A stretch of 64,000 nucleotides of DNA from Sphaerospermopsis kisseleviana NIES-73 (GCF_002368075.1 NZ_AP018314.1:303397-367396), one strand, 5' to 3'. Counted from the first letter of the stretch, positions 36,215 to 44,862 are shown. The notes: generated from the sequence alone by a model not told the origin. Numbers and translations: made by a program.

Positions 36215-36295
36215 ATGTTAACGAACATTGTAGACGATGGTCGTGGCAGTGGTAGGTTTACTCTAGGTGGTTTACCTTTTTGTGTGCCTGTGTAA
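36215..36295 (+). CDS. patS: PatS-like peptide containing RGSGR, with C-terminal extension
   Basis: A 26-codon ORF from ATG 36215 with AAAGGA 7 bases upstream. The peptide is MLTNIVDDGRGSGRF followed by TLGGLPFCVPV. Its first 14 residues align with Anabaena PatS (MLVNFCDERGSGR, recalled). PatS is made by developing heterocysts; its RGSGR part moves to neighbours and blocks HetR, setting heterocyst spacing. Known PatS ends at RGSGR; here 12 residues follow, so C-terminal trimming would be needed, or the motif acts internally as in HetN. The last 24 bases overlap the 3' end of the convergent DUF2085 gene. The 410-base upstream gap suits a regulated gene. Alternative: chance similarity in a short ORF, made less likely by the leader match. 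Confidence 0.65.
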   Translation: MLTNIVDDGRGSGRFTLGGLPFCVPV

Positions 36296-36784
36296 AATTG
36301 GCATAGCAAACAACCCCCAAGCTAAACCAGTAATTAAACCAAAAGGAGTAACAATATAATTGTTAAAATCCCACAAACTAAAAACTTGCGCTGCTAACTC
36401 CAAAGGATAAGCCATCATTAACACACTAGCAAAAGCAGCACCGATCCAACCATATTGATGTAACCAGAAACGGTTTTTTCCCTGGGTAAAGATATACAAA
36501 ATACGAGTAATTAACAACCCTGTAACCGTGCCATAACACCGCATACACACCGCCATAATGTGAGGTGGTGCTAACTCTAAACCCATAGTAGGTTGAGGAC
36601 AGACATGATTACCCATAAAATAAATAATATCCGCAATACCTGGAAGTACAAACACACCAGACGCAGCAAGAAAAGGTGCAATAGGGGGACCAAACACCAT
36701 TCCTACTAACAGGAAATCAGCAAAAAAACTCACCCAATTAATTTTTTTAATCTGTAAATCTCTTGATAAAATAACCCTTTGCAT
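36272..36784 (-). CDS. DUF2085 membrane protein
   Basis: A 170-aa polytopic protein with four to five hydrophobic segments and the family core HVCPQPTMGLELAPPHIMAVCMRCYGT (in two parts, about residues 58-84), whose Cys-x2-Cys and Gly spacing is the DUF2085 hallmark. Function unknown; the Cys pairs suggest metal or redox chemistry in the membrane. It overlaps the last 24 bases of the patS-like ORF, tail to tail. Confidence 0.82.
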   Translation of the reverse strand: MQRVILSRDLQIKKINWVSFFADFLLVGMVFGPPIAPFLAASGVFVLPGIADIIYFMGNHVCPQPTMGLELAPPHIMAVCMRCYGTVTGLLITRILYIFTQGKNRFWLHQYGWIGAAFASVLMMAYPLELAAQVFSLWDFNNYIVTPFGLITGLAWGLFAMPILHRHTKR

Positions 36785-36837
36785 TTTTTCTCTGCGTCCT
36801 CTGTGTCCTCTGTGGTTCGTTTATTTGTGATTAACTA

Positions 36838-36900
36838 GATCCCCGACTTCTTAGATCAATTTCTGATTTTAGCCAAAATTAATAATAGAAGTCGGGTATC
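36838..36900. terminator. Bidirectional hairpin GATCCCCGACTTCT / AGAAGTCGGGTATC
   Basis: Arms at 36838-36851 and 36887-36900 pair over about 13 bases between a gene start and the end of the Uma2 gene. Similar single arms (GATCCCCGACTTCTT, GATACCCGACTTCTT) occur at 22611 and 59531, so it is also a dispersed motif. Confidence 0.5.
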
Positions 36901-36918
36901 TTATCACTTGATTACTAA

Positions 36919-37830
36919 TTATAGATCATCATCTGGATCTATCCCCATTGCTCGTAAACGTTCAGCTAATTTTGCAGCTTTAATTTCTGCTTGTTCTGCT
37001 CTTTGTTGTTGTTGTTCTGCTCTTTGTTGTTGTTGTTCAGTTCTCAATCTTTCTAACTGTGCTTCTTCCTTACCGACCAATAATAAATTACCCTGATTAT
37101 CCCACCAACGCAACCAAACTTGATCGGGATTATTTAAGTAACTTCCTTGCCATAATCCTAATTCTACACCTAATGGCAGAATTGGATAATGTCCCCGTTC
37201 ATTAGGTTGCATTTTGTGGTAAGAAAAATCTACCAAATGATAAACTTCTAAATTGCCACTATTAACTTCATAAATGGCATAGTAGGGAGCGCGGATAATG
37301 CGTTCATAAACCCAAAATTTACCAGGTTTTTCACCTGGTTGTAAACCCGCTAAAGGTGTTTTATCTCGTTCTTCTTCACCATTACCACTGGCTAATTCTA
37401 TGACAATTAAAGGGGGAATATATTCCCGCCACAGAACATAAGAACGGCGGGTTTTACCATCTAGTCTGGGTGGAACATCAGGGACATAAAACCAATCTGG
37501 TGCTACTGTTCCCTTTTCCGGTGGTTCTGTTTCTCGCCAATAAATCCCGCAATCTTGACCTATACAAAATTGTCCATCGGGATGTAACTTTTGTAAAGTT
37601 TGAATAATTGAATCTGTGATGATTATGCTTTGGGGATGTTCTTGAAAGTTCTTCACGAATGTACCATCAGACTCCGGTAGTTGAGTATGATCAGGAAACT
37701 GTGGAGGTATGGAAATATCAGCCAGGGTTTCACTCATACTATTTAAAGGATTGCAGTAATCAGCAAAAGTGTAAGATTGGTTAGAATCAATTATTGGTTT
37801 TTTTCCATAGTTATTTTTTTCAGCTTCCAT
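36919..37830 (-). CDS. Uma2-family (DUF820) nuclease-fold protein
   Basis: A 303-aa Uma2 protein and paralogue of the one at 15652: both have FPDHTQLP/LPDHTQLP, DGTFVKNFQEHPQSI, FCIGQD.GIYWR.TEPP, PDWFYVPDVPP and RRSYVLW. The conserved VIELASG motif is intact. It carries an extra GLQPGEKPG loop near residue 175 and a Gln-rich heptad tail (EQQQQRA twice) instead of EKQRAEQ. ATG 37830 gives a 31-residue leader; ATG at MSETLAD (37737) would match the paralogue better. Role unknown. Confidence 0.84.
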   Translation of the reverse strand: MEAEKNNYGKKPIIDSNQSYTFADYCNPLNSMSETLADISIPPQFPDHTQLPESDGTFVKNFQEHPQSIIITDSIIQTLQKLHPDGQFCIGQDCGIYWRETEPPEKGTVAPDWFYVPDVPPRLDGKTRRSYVLWREYIPPLIVIELASGNGEEERDKTPLAGLQPGEKPGKFWVYERIIRAPYYAIYEVNSGNLEVYHLVDFSYHKMQPNERGHYPILPLGVELGLWQGSYLNNPDQVWLRWWDNQGNLLLVGKEEAQLERLRTEQQQQRAEQQQQRAEQAEIKAAKLAERLRAMGIDPDDDL

Positions 37831-37985
37831 GTTTTCACAAGCTAATTTTGAGTTAATTATGTTTTTTCTTAGTTTTCTTTATATTATAACTCTCTGCGTT
37901 CTCTGCGCCTCTGCGTGAAAAAACAAAGACACAAAAACGCACAGAAAAAACCTTTGCGTCTTTGCGCCTTTGCGTGAGAAAATTC

Positions 37986-40097
37986 TTAACCTACATTAGC
38001 AACATAAGGACTCGTCAACTTATCCAACTGTTGAATTAACAAACTCAGAAACAAACCCACATCCGTAACCACACCTACAGACTCAATTGAACCGCGATCG
38101 CTCAATTTTGTCACCACCGCAGGGTTAATATCCACACATACCATCTTCACCCCTGCTGGTGTCATATTTCCTACACCGATGGAATGCAGCATAGAAGACA
38201 GCATCAAAATCATTTCCGCACCTTGAATGATTTGAGCATATTCCTGTTGTGCTAAAATCAAGTTCATTTGCGTATCCGGTAGGGGTCCATCATCCCGAAT
38301 TGAACCAGCTAACACAAAGGGAACGTCATTTTTCACACATTCATACATCACACCGCTAGTAATTACCCCAGCATCTACCGCTTTAGTGATGCTACCAAAA
38401 CGGCGAATGGCGTTAATTACCTTTAAATGATGTCGATGTCCACCACGTACAGCTACACCGCGTTTCATATCCACACCGAGAGATGTTCCCATCATATTTT
38501 GTTCGATGTCATGAACTGCGATCGCATTTCCCCCTAACAGTCCTTGAACATAACCTTCACGAATCAATCTAGAAAGATGTTCTCCGCCGCCCGTATGAAT
38601 TACCACTGGACCAGCAGTGACAACTACTTTACCGCCAGCATCCCGAATTTTACGTAATTCCCAGGCTACTTGTTCCACCACTAATTCTACCCGTCTTTCA
38701 CTGGACACACCAGAAGACATAAAGCTAAATTCCTGGGCGTTACGTTGTTCGCGGGATTCGGTTTTGCGGATGGTGCGGATACCTTGAACGTCAACTACTA
38801 CCTGTTCACCAATTTCTAGATCACGCAAAATTTTACATCTAGCAACTAACCTATTGGCTGTACTAGAAATAGCGATCGCCCCATCCATGCGTTGATTTTC
38901 TACTTTCAGCCATTGTCCATTTACCCTTACTTCGGTAGGATAAATCGTACTGACATAGAAATCATCAGGAGCAACACCCGCTTGTAAAACTGGTTCGAGT
39001 TTTGCATCTCTTTCATCTTGGGGTAAGTCAACCGCACCCAAATCAATCAACTGGGATATAATCTCTTCCATCACCTCATGGGATGGTGCAGAAACCCTGA
39101 CTTCTGCTGCTGAGGTGCTTTGACGTTGTTCTCCCAAGTTGAACTTGAGAACTTGGAAACTCCCCCCCATGTCTACGATCAAATCTAAAGCGCGGTTAAT
39201 TAAACCCGCATCTAATAAATGACCTTCTAAACGAATTATCCGACTTTCGACTTGAGTTGTAGCGTGTACTTCTTCCCGTACAGGTTCAGTTACTCGTAAA
39301 GTTAAGCATTTAGCCGCACCACCAGCTTTGAGAAATTCAGTTAAAGGGGTTTCAATCACTTGAAAACCAACTTCCGCTAACCGTGATTTTAAACTATCAC
39401 TGGCTTTGTTCATAATCACGATGCTTTCGATGTTCACCGCATTACAAGCAAAGTTAACTGCATCAGCTTCTGCAATGGCAATACGTTTTTCTGGTGCAAC
39501 GCGCATTTCTATCACCCGGTTAGAGTAGGAGTCAAACGCACCGGGGTAATACAGCAAATACCCATTAGCTAGGGGACAGAAACAGGTATCAAGATGATAA
39601 AATCTTTCATCCATCAACCGCAGAGAAATCACCTCAATATCTAGCCATTTAGCCAAATAGGGGTGAGAATCTAACTCAGAACGGAAACCATACCCCGCCC
39701 ATAACCAGCGCCCTTCCCTGTCTAAAAGCGCGTCACCAGCACCTTCAAAGGGTAAGTCTTTAGGAAGTGTGTAAACCTTAAAACTATTATTTTCAAACCA
39801 CTGTTGAAAATACGGTTCTTCTCCTTGGCGTTCTTTATGTAAAAAACGGCTGAGAACCACATTTTCACCAAGAACTAAACCAGCATTGGCACTGAATACC
39901 ATATCTGGCCAACCTTTTTGGGGTGTCACTAAATCGACAATGGCATGATCTTTGATAACATTGTATAATTTATTCCACTGTTCTACAGCGCGATCGCGTG
40001 ATGATTTGTGAATATTCCCTTCCATCCACGGATTAATTACATAGTCTACATCGTAGTGGTCGGGAGCGCACATTAAAAACCGAATTTGGGAAACCAT
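37986..40097 (-). CDS. agrE: Arginine dihydrolase / ornithine cyclodeaminase-type bifunctional enzyme (AgrE/ArgZ)
   Basis: A 703-aa enzyme of cyanobacterial arginine catabolism. The N-terminal amidinotransferase-fold domain (about 1-280; MCAPDHYDVDYVINPWM, FSANAGLVLGENVVLSRF, HLDTCFCPLANGYLLYYP) converts arginine to ornithine, CO2 and ammonia. The C-terminal LOR/SDH-type region (about 290-703; GGNAIAVHDIEQNMMGTSLG, KRGVAVRGGHRHHLKVINAI) corresponds to the part that turns ornithine into proline in Anabaena AgrE. These assignments rest on close family resemblance. In diazotrophic filaments it recycles nitrogen from cyanophycin-derived arginine. The start is ATG 40097. No partner gene adjoins it. 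Confidence 0.93.
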   Translation of the reverse strand: MVSQIRFLMCAPDHYDVDYVINPWMEGNIHKSSRDRAVEQWNKLYNVIKDHAIVDLVTPQKGWPDMVFSANAGLVLGENVVLSRFLHKERQGEEPYFQQWFENNSFKVYTLPKDLPFEGAGDALLDREGRWLWAGYGFRSELDSHPYLAKWLDIEVISLRLMDERFYHLDTCFCPLANGYLLYYPGAFDSYSNRVIEMRVAPEKRIAIAEADAVNFACNAVNIESIVIMNKASDSLKSRLAEVGFQVIETPLTEFLKAGGAAKCLTLRVTEPVREEVHATTQVESRIIRLEGHLLDAGLINRALDLIVDMGGSFQVLKFNLGEQRQSTSAAEVRVSAPSHEVMEEIISQLIDLGAVDLPQDERDAKLEPVLQAGVAPDDFYVSTIYPTEVRVNGQWLKVENQRMDGAIAISSTANRLVARCKILRDLEIGEQVVVDVQGIRTIRKTESREQRNAQEFSFMSSGVSSERRVELVVEQVAWELRKIRDAGGKVVVTAGPVVIHTGGGEHLSRLIREGYVQGLLGGNAIAVHDIEQNMMGTSLGVDMKRGVAVRGGHRHHLKVINAIRRFGSITKAVDAGVITSGVMYECVKNDVPFVLAGSIRDDGPLPDTQMNLILAQQEYAQIIQGAEMILMLSSMLHSIGVGNMTPAGVKMVCVDINPAVVTKLSDRGSIESVGVVTDVGLFLSLLIQQLDKLTSPYVANVG

Positions 40098-40536
40098 AAA
40101 AAATTTTACTTTGCTTTTCAGTAATCTCTTCTGGATACAGAGTTTTGGTGTTCTAAGTCTGTCAAATCTGCTACTTAATAGCTACCTTTTGCTCTTGGTA
40201 GGCTTTACAAGGATATCGTTTTTATTCTATTACTGCTATAGGGAAATAGAGGGGGAGGAGGGAAAAATGAATTGTGGGGGATGTAAACTACTGGCACTTA
40301 CATTTTCAACTAACTCATACTGAGTTAATTTTTATGAAAATTTGTATTAAAAAAATAATTCATTTTATGTATAACGACTGATTGCAAAAACTTACACTGA
40401 ATCTAAAATCATAATTGTCACAATTAAGCACTTACACACAGAAGAATACCTATTGCATGAAGCACACAGTCTGTTTGAGGATTTCCATATTAAAATTGTA
40501 GTATGACTTGATATTTACGAAATGGAGAAGATACCT
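40098..40536. other. Intergenic region upstream of agrE
   Basis: About 440 AT-rich bases containing the agrE promoter (minus strand) and that of the small gene at 40537. A 70-codon plus-strand frame at 40111-40323 has no Shine-Dalgarno sequence or protein-like composition and is not called. Confidence 0.4.
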
Positions 40537-40812
40537 ATGTCAGCTAATCATATCTATCCACCAGAAATCAAAATTCTTAAAGAAGGAGAAGAGGTGCTGA
40601 ATTTATGGCCTACAGATACAGGCTACCACGTTGTTATCAAAAATCAAAAAGGAGAAGTATCTGTGATGTCCATAAGTCTAGATGAGGATAAAATTCCCAG
40701 AATTAACCAAACTCCCAACTTAATTATTACTCACATGGATGAAGCTGGCATCGCAGAAGTAGTTACTAAGCAAGAAACACCAAACGGCACAGTAACAATG
40801 TCTAATTTCTAG
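40537..40812 (+). CDS. Unidentified small protein (91 aa)
   Basis: A 91-aa soluble protein (HIYPPEIKILKEGEEVLNLW, GYHVVIKNQKGEVSVMSISL, TPNGTVTMSNF). ATG 40537 is preferred to ATG 40522, because GGAGAAG lies 7-13 bases upstream of the former and the latter overlaps this Shine-Dalgarno sequence. Mostly beta-strand character; no family recognised. It is the first of four small plus-strand genes (40.5-41.8 kb). Confidence 0.6.
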   Translation: MSANHIYPPEIKILKEGEEVLNLWPTDTGYHVVIKNQKGEVSVMSISLDEDKIPRINQTPNLIITHMDEAGIAEVVTKQETPNGTVTMSNF

Positions 40813-40866
40813 AATATAGTGTCATGTAGTTTTGTATTTTGTATCCACTCAATCAAGGTGTTAACC

Positions 40867-41073
40867 ATGTCCAATAAATCAGATAGAAATAGAGCGATTA
40901 ATGTCAGAATTGATATGTTAACAGAAACGGAACAAGAACAGCTTGCGAGTGGAATTAAAAAACTAAAAAAGCAAATTGCTCCTGAAGCAAGAGGTACAAT
41001 AGTTGAAGGTAATATGAAATCTCTTCCTGCTAAGGAATCGAAATTACTGGATTCAAGTGACAGTAATGAATAA
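40867..41073 (+). CDS. Unidentified small charged protein (68 aa)
   Basis: A 68-aa Lys/Glu-rich protein (NRAINVRIDMLTETEQEQLA, SGIKKLKKQIAPEARGTIVE). The frame begins at GTG 40819, but ATG 40867 has AAGGTG 9 bases upstream and drops a Cys-rich leader, so it is preferred. It is probably helical; no recognised domain. It follows the 91-aa gene by 54 bases and may be in the same transcript. Confidence 0.5.
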   Translation: MSNKSDRNRAINVRIDMLTETEQEQLASGIKKLKKQIAPEARGTIVEGNMKSLPAKESKLLDSSDSNE

Positions 41074-41203
41074 TTACTTTTAGTTATATGTTATGAATTA
41101 AATTTCATCCTCTCCTGTTCTGTCAATTAAAAATAAATAATTGAAAACATCTAGAATAGGGGAGGAAATAATTTTTGATTGATAAGTTATCAGGAACATC
41201 GAA

Positions 41204-41434
41204 ATGGGAAAAAAAAGATCTTACGAACATAGAAAAGTGCAAAAGGAAGTAAAAGAAGTTGATGGATACCAGTGTATGGTTTGTGGAAAAATAACACAAC
41301 AAGCGCATGGACATCATCTGATTCCTTACAGTGAAGGAGGAGAGGCTGACCTGCAAAATATGATCACTTTCTGCCCAGAGTGTCACCGTAAATATCATAG
41401 TGGTGAATTGAATATAGATATTGATAGGTTTTGA
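41204..41434 (+). CDS. HNH endonuclease-fold protein (76 aa)
   Basis: A compact HNH protein. VDGYQCMVCGK and FCPECHRKYHSGEL supply two CxxC zinc knuckles, and HGHHLIPYSEGGEADLQNMI supplies the catalytic His pair and the Asn region of the HNH motif. At 76 aa it is a minimal nuclease domain without an attached specificity domain. Such solo HNH proteins occur in mobile introns, phages and defence loci. Here it precedes an RHH antitoxin-like gene by 12 bases, which suggests co-transcription. The catalytic residues look intact. Confidence 0.82.
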   Translation: MGKKRSYEHRKVQKEVKEVDGYQCMVCGKITQQAHGHHLIPYSEGGEADLQNMITFCPECHRKYHSGELNIDIDRF

Positions 41435-41446
41435 TTTAGTGGGATA

Positions 41447-41794
41447 ATGATCAGTCAATTAACATTGAGATTACCAGCTACATTACACCAACATTTAATC
41501 AAATTAGCTGAAACTGAAGGTATTTCATTAAATCAATATATAGTTTATGCTTTAACCCGCCAAGTTGTATCCACAGATTTTATTCAAGCAACACCAGAAA
41601 AGGAAATAAATGAACAGGAACAAAGTTTTCAAACACTACTACAAAGACTAGGAAAAGCCTCTGAAGGTCAAATTCAATCAGTTTTAGCTGAACGTGAAGT
41701 TGTAGAACCAGAAGAAGAATTAAGTAATGAAATTATCGCTTCTCTTCAACAAAAAATAAATAACGCAATCAACAAAGGACACAATAACCAATAA
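41447..41794 (+). CDS. Ribbon-helix-helix protein, HicB-antitoxin-like
   Basis: A 115-aa protein with an N-terminal ribbon-helix-helix DNA-binding domain (SQLTLRLPATLHQHLIKLAE, TEGISLNQYIVYALTRQV) as in HicB/Arc-type antitoxins, and an acidic C-terminal half of unknown partner-binding type. No HicA or other small toxin gene follows. It lies 12 bases downstream of the solo HNH gene, so HNH (effector) plus RHH (repressor/antitoxin) is a possible pair. Confidence 0.75.
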   Translation: MISQLTLRLPATLHQHLIKLAETEGISLNQYIVYALTRQVVSTDFIQATPEKEINEQEQSFQTLLQRLGKASEGQIQSVLAEREVVEPEEELSNEIIASLQQKINNAINKGHNNQ

Positions 41795-41799
41795 AAATA

Positions 41800-42068
41800 A
41801 AGAATTTTATATAAGCGTTACCGGATTAGGCGTTAATGTAATCAGCTTGAACCGATAAAGTTACTTAGATTTTAATTGTTCACGTAACGATATATAACAG
41901 TTTTGGTTACTTCCTCTCCGAAAGTTAATTTCCGTGCCATGATGGGAGGTGAGAAGTAATTCGGCGACGGCGTTTGTTTTTAATATTGATAGGTTTTTTC
42001 CTTTTGGTACTTACAGACTTTTCTCCGAAATCTAAATCTCTACACTTTTATGATTTTGGAGAAAATCT
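41800..42068 (+). promoter_or_regulatory. Long 5' leader of the RNA-binding protein gene
   Basis: About 270 bases lie before the RRM gene, including an ACCGATAAAG segment and a GC-richer block (CCGTGCCATGATGGGAGGTG, 41933-41952) unlike ordinary AT-rich spacers. Cyanobacterial rbp genes are cold-regulated through long 5' untranslated regions, which this would fit. No specific element was recognised. Confidence 0.4.
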
Positions 42069-42368
42069 ATGTCAATTTATGTAGGCAACCTCTCTTATGA
42101 AGTTACCCAAGATACTCTAACTGCGGTTTTTGCAGAATACGGTTCTGTAAAGCGCGTTCAACTACCTACAGATCGTGAAACAGGAAGACTGCGCGGTTTT
42201 GGGTTTGTGGAAATGAGTACAGATGAAGAAGAAACATCTGCTATTGATGCCCTTGATGGTGCTGAGTGGATGGGAAGAGATTTAAAAGTTAACAAAGCTA
42301 AACCCAAGGAAGATAGAGGTGGTGGTAATCGCAGTGGTGGTGGTGGTTATAATCGCAATCGCTACTAA
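42069..42368 (+). CDS. RRM-type glycine-rich RNA-binding protein
   Basis: A 99-aa RNA-binding protein of the cyanobacterial Rbp family. One RRM domain (1-80) has RNP2 IYVGNL at 3-8 and RNP1 RGFGFVEM near 43-50, followed by a Gly/Arg/Asn-rich tail (GGGNRSGGGGYNRNRY). Family members are induced by cold and bind mRNA; some take part in mRNA localisation to thylakoids. The ATG has TTTGGAGAAA upstream. A strong terminator follows 60 bases after the stop. Confidence 0.94.
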   Translation: MSIYVGNLSYEVTQDTLTAVFAEYGSVKRVQLPTDRETGRLRGFGFVEMSTDEEETSAIDALDGAEWMGRDLKVNKAKPKEDRGGGNRSGGGGYNRNRY

Positions 42369-42427
42369 GTTATAAAATCAAGCATTTTTGCTAATGCAAT
42401 AGTTTTAGCAAATTAATTGAATTAATT

Positions 42428-42469
42428 AAAGGCTCAGGTATGACAAAATAGTAATACTTGAGCCTTTTT
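42428..42469 (+). terminator. Intrinsic terminator of the rbp gene
   Basis: A 14-bp stem (AAAGGCTCAGGTAT pairing with ATACTTGAGCCTTT) with a 12-base loop and a following T-run. The symmetric A/T flanks would also serve the convergent oxidoreductase gene. Confidence 0.85.
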
Positions 42470-42485
42470 AATGAATAATCTCAGA

Positions 42486-43514
42486 TTAGGGCTGTTCAGA
42501 AATCTGCACAATTAATTTACCCATTTTTTCACTATTAAAAAGTTTGAGAATAGCTGTAGGTGCATTTTCCAAACCCTGGACAATTTCTTGCTGATATTTA
42601 AGTTTTCCCTGTTGTATCCATTGTCCCATCTCCCTAAAAGCAAGATCCCATTGACTCACATAATCAGTGACAATGAAACCTTTTATTAACACCCGCTTCA
42701 TTAAAATCTGACTGAAATTATAAGGTCCAGGTAAAGGTTCTTCAGTATTATAAGTAGAAATCAAACCACAAAGAGGAATGCGGGCATTTAAATTCACTTG
42801 TGTTAAAACAGCGTCCAGAATTTCCCCACCAACGTTTTCAAAATAGATATCAATTCCATTGGGACAAGATGCAGCTAAAGCGGGACTTAAATCTGCGGTT
42901 TTATAATTTATTGCAGCATCAAAACCCAGTTCTTCTAATAAATAGCGACATTTTTCATCGGAACTGGTGATCCCCACTACACGACAACCTTTAATTTTCC
43001 CTATTTGTCCGACTAATGAACCTACAGCACCAGAGGCCGCTGAGACTACCAAAGTTTCTCCTGCTTGAGGTTTTCCTATATCTAAAAGTCCAAAATAAGC
43101 GGTGCAACCAATAAAGCTAAGAACTGCCATAAAAGCAGTGAGGGGAACTGTTAAGGGTTGGGGAATTTTGGTGATGTAAGGAAGATTTCCAGTAGTAATT
43201 AAAGCGTAATCTTGCCATCCTAACAGTCCAGAAACGAGATCCCCCCGTTGAAAGTTGGGATTTTTAGATTCTTCCACTATACCCAGAACTAAACCACGCA
43301 TGACTTCCCCAATTTCCACAGGTGGCATATACTGGGGGCGATCGCTCATCCAAATGCGATGGGTAGGATCTAAGGAAAGATAGATATTGCGGATCAGTAT
43401 TTCGCCTGCTTTTGGTGTGGGAATGGGTTCTTGACGATACTCAAAGTCACTTACTTTGATGTCACCCACAGGACGAGATGCTAAACGCCATTGACGATTA
43501 ATAGATGATTTCAT
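42486..43514 (-). CDS. NADP-dependent medium-chain oxidoreductase (CurA/leukotriene B4 dehydrogenase-like)
   Basis: A 342-aa medium-chain dehydrogenase/reductase without the zinc ligands of alcohol dehydrogenases. The N-terminus has YRQEPIPTPKAGEILIRNIY and LSLDPTHRIWM. The Rossmann motif VSAASGAVGSLVGQIGKIKG and the family signature DIYFENVGGEILDAVL are typical of the CurA/PTGR branch, which reduces activated C=C bonds of enones with NADPH. Substrate unknown. A stand-alone gene, convergent with rbp. Confidence 0.9.
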   Translation of the reverse strand: MKSSINRQWRLASRPVGDIKVSDFEYRQEPIPTPKAGEILIRNIYLSLDPTHRIWMSDRPQYMPPVEIGEVMRGLVLGIVEESKNPNFQRGDLVSGLLGWQDYALITTGNLPYITKIPQPLTVPLTAFMAVLSFIGCTAYFGLLDIGKPQAGETLVVSAASGAVGSLVGQIGKIKGCRVVGITSSDEKCRYLLEELGFDAAINYKTADLSPALAASCPNGIDIYFENVGGEILDAVLTQVNLNARIPLCGLISTYNTEEPLPGPYNFSQILMKRVLIKGFIVTDYVSQWDLAFREMGQWIQQGKLKYQQEIVQGLENAPTAILKLFNSEKMGKLIVQISEQP

Positions 43515-43868
43515 AAATTTGAGTTTGTTTGTCAGGATTTTTGCAGATTAGCAAGAATTTTTATTAAAACTTAGCATAATTATCGGGCAGTAAGTAAGGG
43601 CAAAATGTCAGCATTCAGCCGTCAGCCAGAAACTGAAAAGTATCAGTAATAGGCTATAATCTACTCTCATGAACACTGATATAAGTTAACAAAACTATGC
43701 ATCTTTTTACTAACTCAGTCTTACTCAAGACAAAAGCTGTTAGCGTAGCGTGGCGTAGTCATTTACTGATTACTGATAGCTGAATACTTACGGCAACATT
43801 AGTCACAAAATGTTAATTTATCAAAATATAACTAATTATAACTAAGTTAAACTGCTCTACATCTACCA
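43515..43868. other. Intergenic region with short repeats
   Basis: Promoter region for two divergent genes. It contains a GCTGTTAGCGTAGCGTGGCG small dispersed-type repeat near 43737-43760 bordered by CAGCTATCAG-like STRR remnants. No gene recognised. Confidence 0.4.
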
Positions 43869-44789
43869 ATGCCTTATCTTACTACTGCTGCGGAAATCCG
43901 TTCTCAAATTGCTAAATACACCAAATCTAAAACTCTTTGGATAGATACAGAAGTGGCTGATTATAAAAGTCGTAATCCTCGATTATCCCTGATTCAAATA
44001 TTGGATCATCCTCAAGATATGACTGGTGACAGTGTTTATATTTTGGATGTTTTAAATAAGTCTGATGTGATTGCTGCTTTTATTGAGCAAATCATGATGA
44101 ATGAATCTATTGAAAAGGTTTTTCACAATGCAAGTTATGACTTGAAACTTTTAGGCAATAAAAAAGCCAAAAATATCACTTGTACTTTAGAAATGGCTAA
44201 GTCCATACCATATCATATTCTACCATTGCCTAATTATCAACTGAAAACTTTAGGTAATGTGTTGTGTAATTTTTATGGTATTGATAAACAGGAACAAGGT
44301 AGCGATTGGGGTATAAGACCTTTAAGCGATGAGCAATTAGAATATGCTTATTTTGATTGTATTTATCTGGCTCAAGTACATTCAAAATTATTAGCTTTAC
44401 AGTCTCAAGTTATTACAAAACCAGAAACGGAAGATTTATCTGTACTTTCCCAAAAATATACAGAAGTGGAACAGCAAAAAAAACTGATTAATTCTGAATT
44501 TGATTATTTACAAGAAAGATTAAAAAAAGCGATGCAAATTCAAAATGTATCGGAAACTGAATATTATCAACTCAGTGGTTATGAACGGAAATCTGTTAAG
44601 GTGAAATTTACGGAGTTGGTGAGATTAGTAGAAAATGAAGATATTGATTTGGATTTTACCATTACTTTAACTGAGAAATTACAAAAAGAATTAGGCAGAA
44701 ATTTAGAACAATTAGATGTAGATATTGAAAAAACTTCTGTTTGGCGGTTAATTACTAAATCTCAGGAAGAAGATGTTAAAAATGATTAA
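43869..44789 (+). CDS. RNase D-like 3'-5' exonuclease
   Basis: A 306-aa protein whose first 190 residues form a DEDDy exonuclease domain: ExoI LWIDTEVADY (Asp-Glu pair), ExoII FHNASYDLKLLG and ExoIII YAYFDCIYLAQVH with the Tyr/Asp positions. It lacks the second HRDC domain of classical RNase D; instead it has a charged coiled-coil C-terminus (QQKKLINSEFDYLQERLKKA). It probably trims RNA 3' ends; substrate unknown. An intrinsic terminator follows. Confidence 0.87.
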   Translation: MPYLTTAAEIRSQIAKYTKSKTLWIDTEVADYKSRNPRLSLIQILDHPQDMTGDSVYILDVLNKSDVIAAFIEQIMMNESIEKVFHNASYDLKLLGNKKAKNITCTLEMAKSIPYHILPLPNYQLKTLGNVLCNFYGIDKQEQGSDWGIRPLSDEQLEYAYFDCIYLAQVHSKLLALQSQVITKPETEDLSVLSQKYTEVEQQKKLINSEFDYLQERLKKAMQIQNVSETEYYQLSGYERKSVKVKFTELVRLVENEDIDLDFTITLTEKLQKELGRNLEQLDVDIEKTSVWRLITKSQEEDVKND

Positions 44790-44830
44790 TGGAATGCAAA
44801 AGCCAGAATTTATTATATTTTGAACTCACA

Positions 44831-44862
44831 GAACCCTGACTTATTTAATAAGTCGGGGTTTT
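44831..44862 (+). terminator. Intrinsic terminator after the RNase D-like gene
   Basis: AACCCTGACTTA pairs with TAAGTCGGGGTT (one G-T pair) around a 5-base loop and is followed by TTTTAATTATTT, 40 bases after the stop. Confidence 0.82.

Noticed and set aside
40111-40323. 70-codon ORF upstream of agrE
   Set aside because: Composition is not protein-like, there is no Shine-Dalgarno sequence, and it overlaps the expected agrE promoter region.
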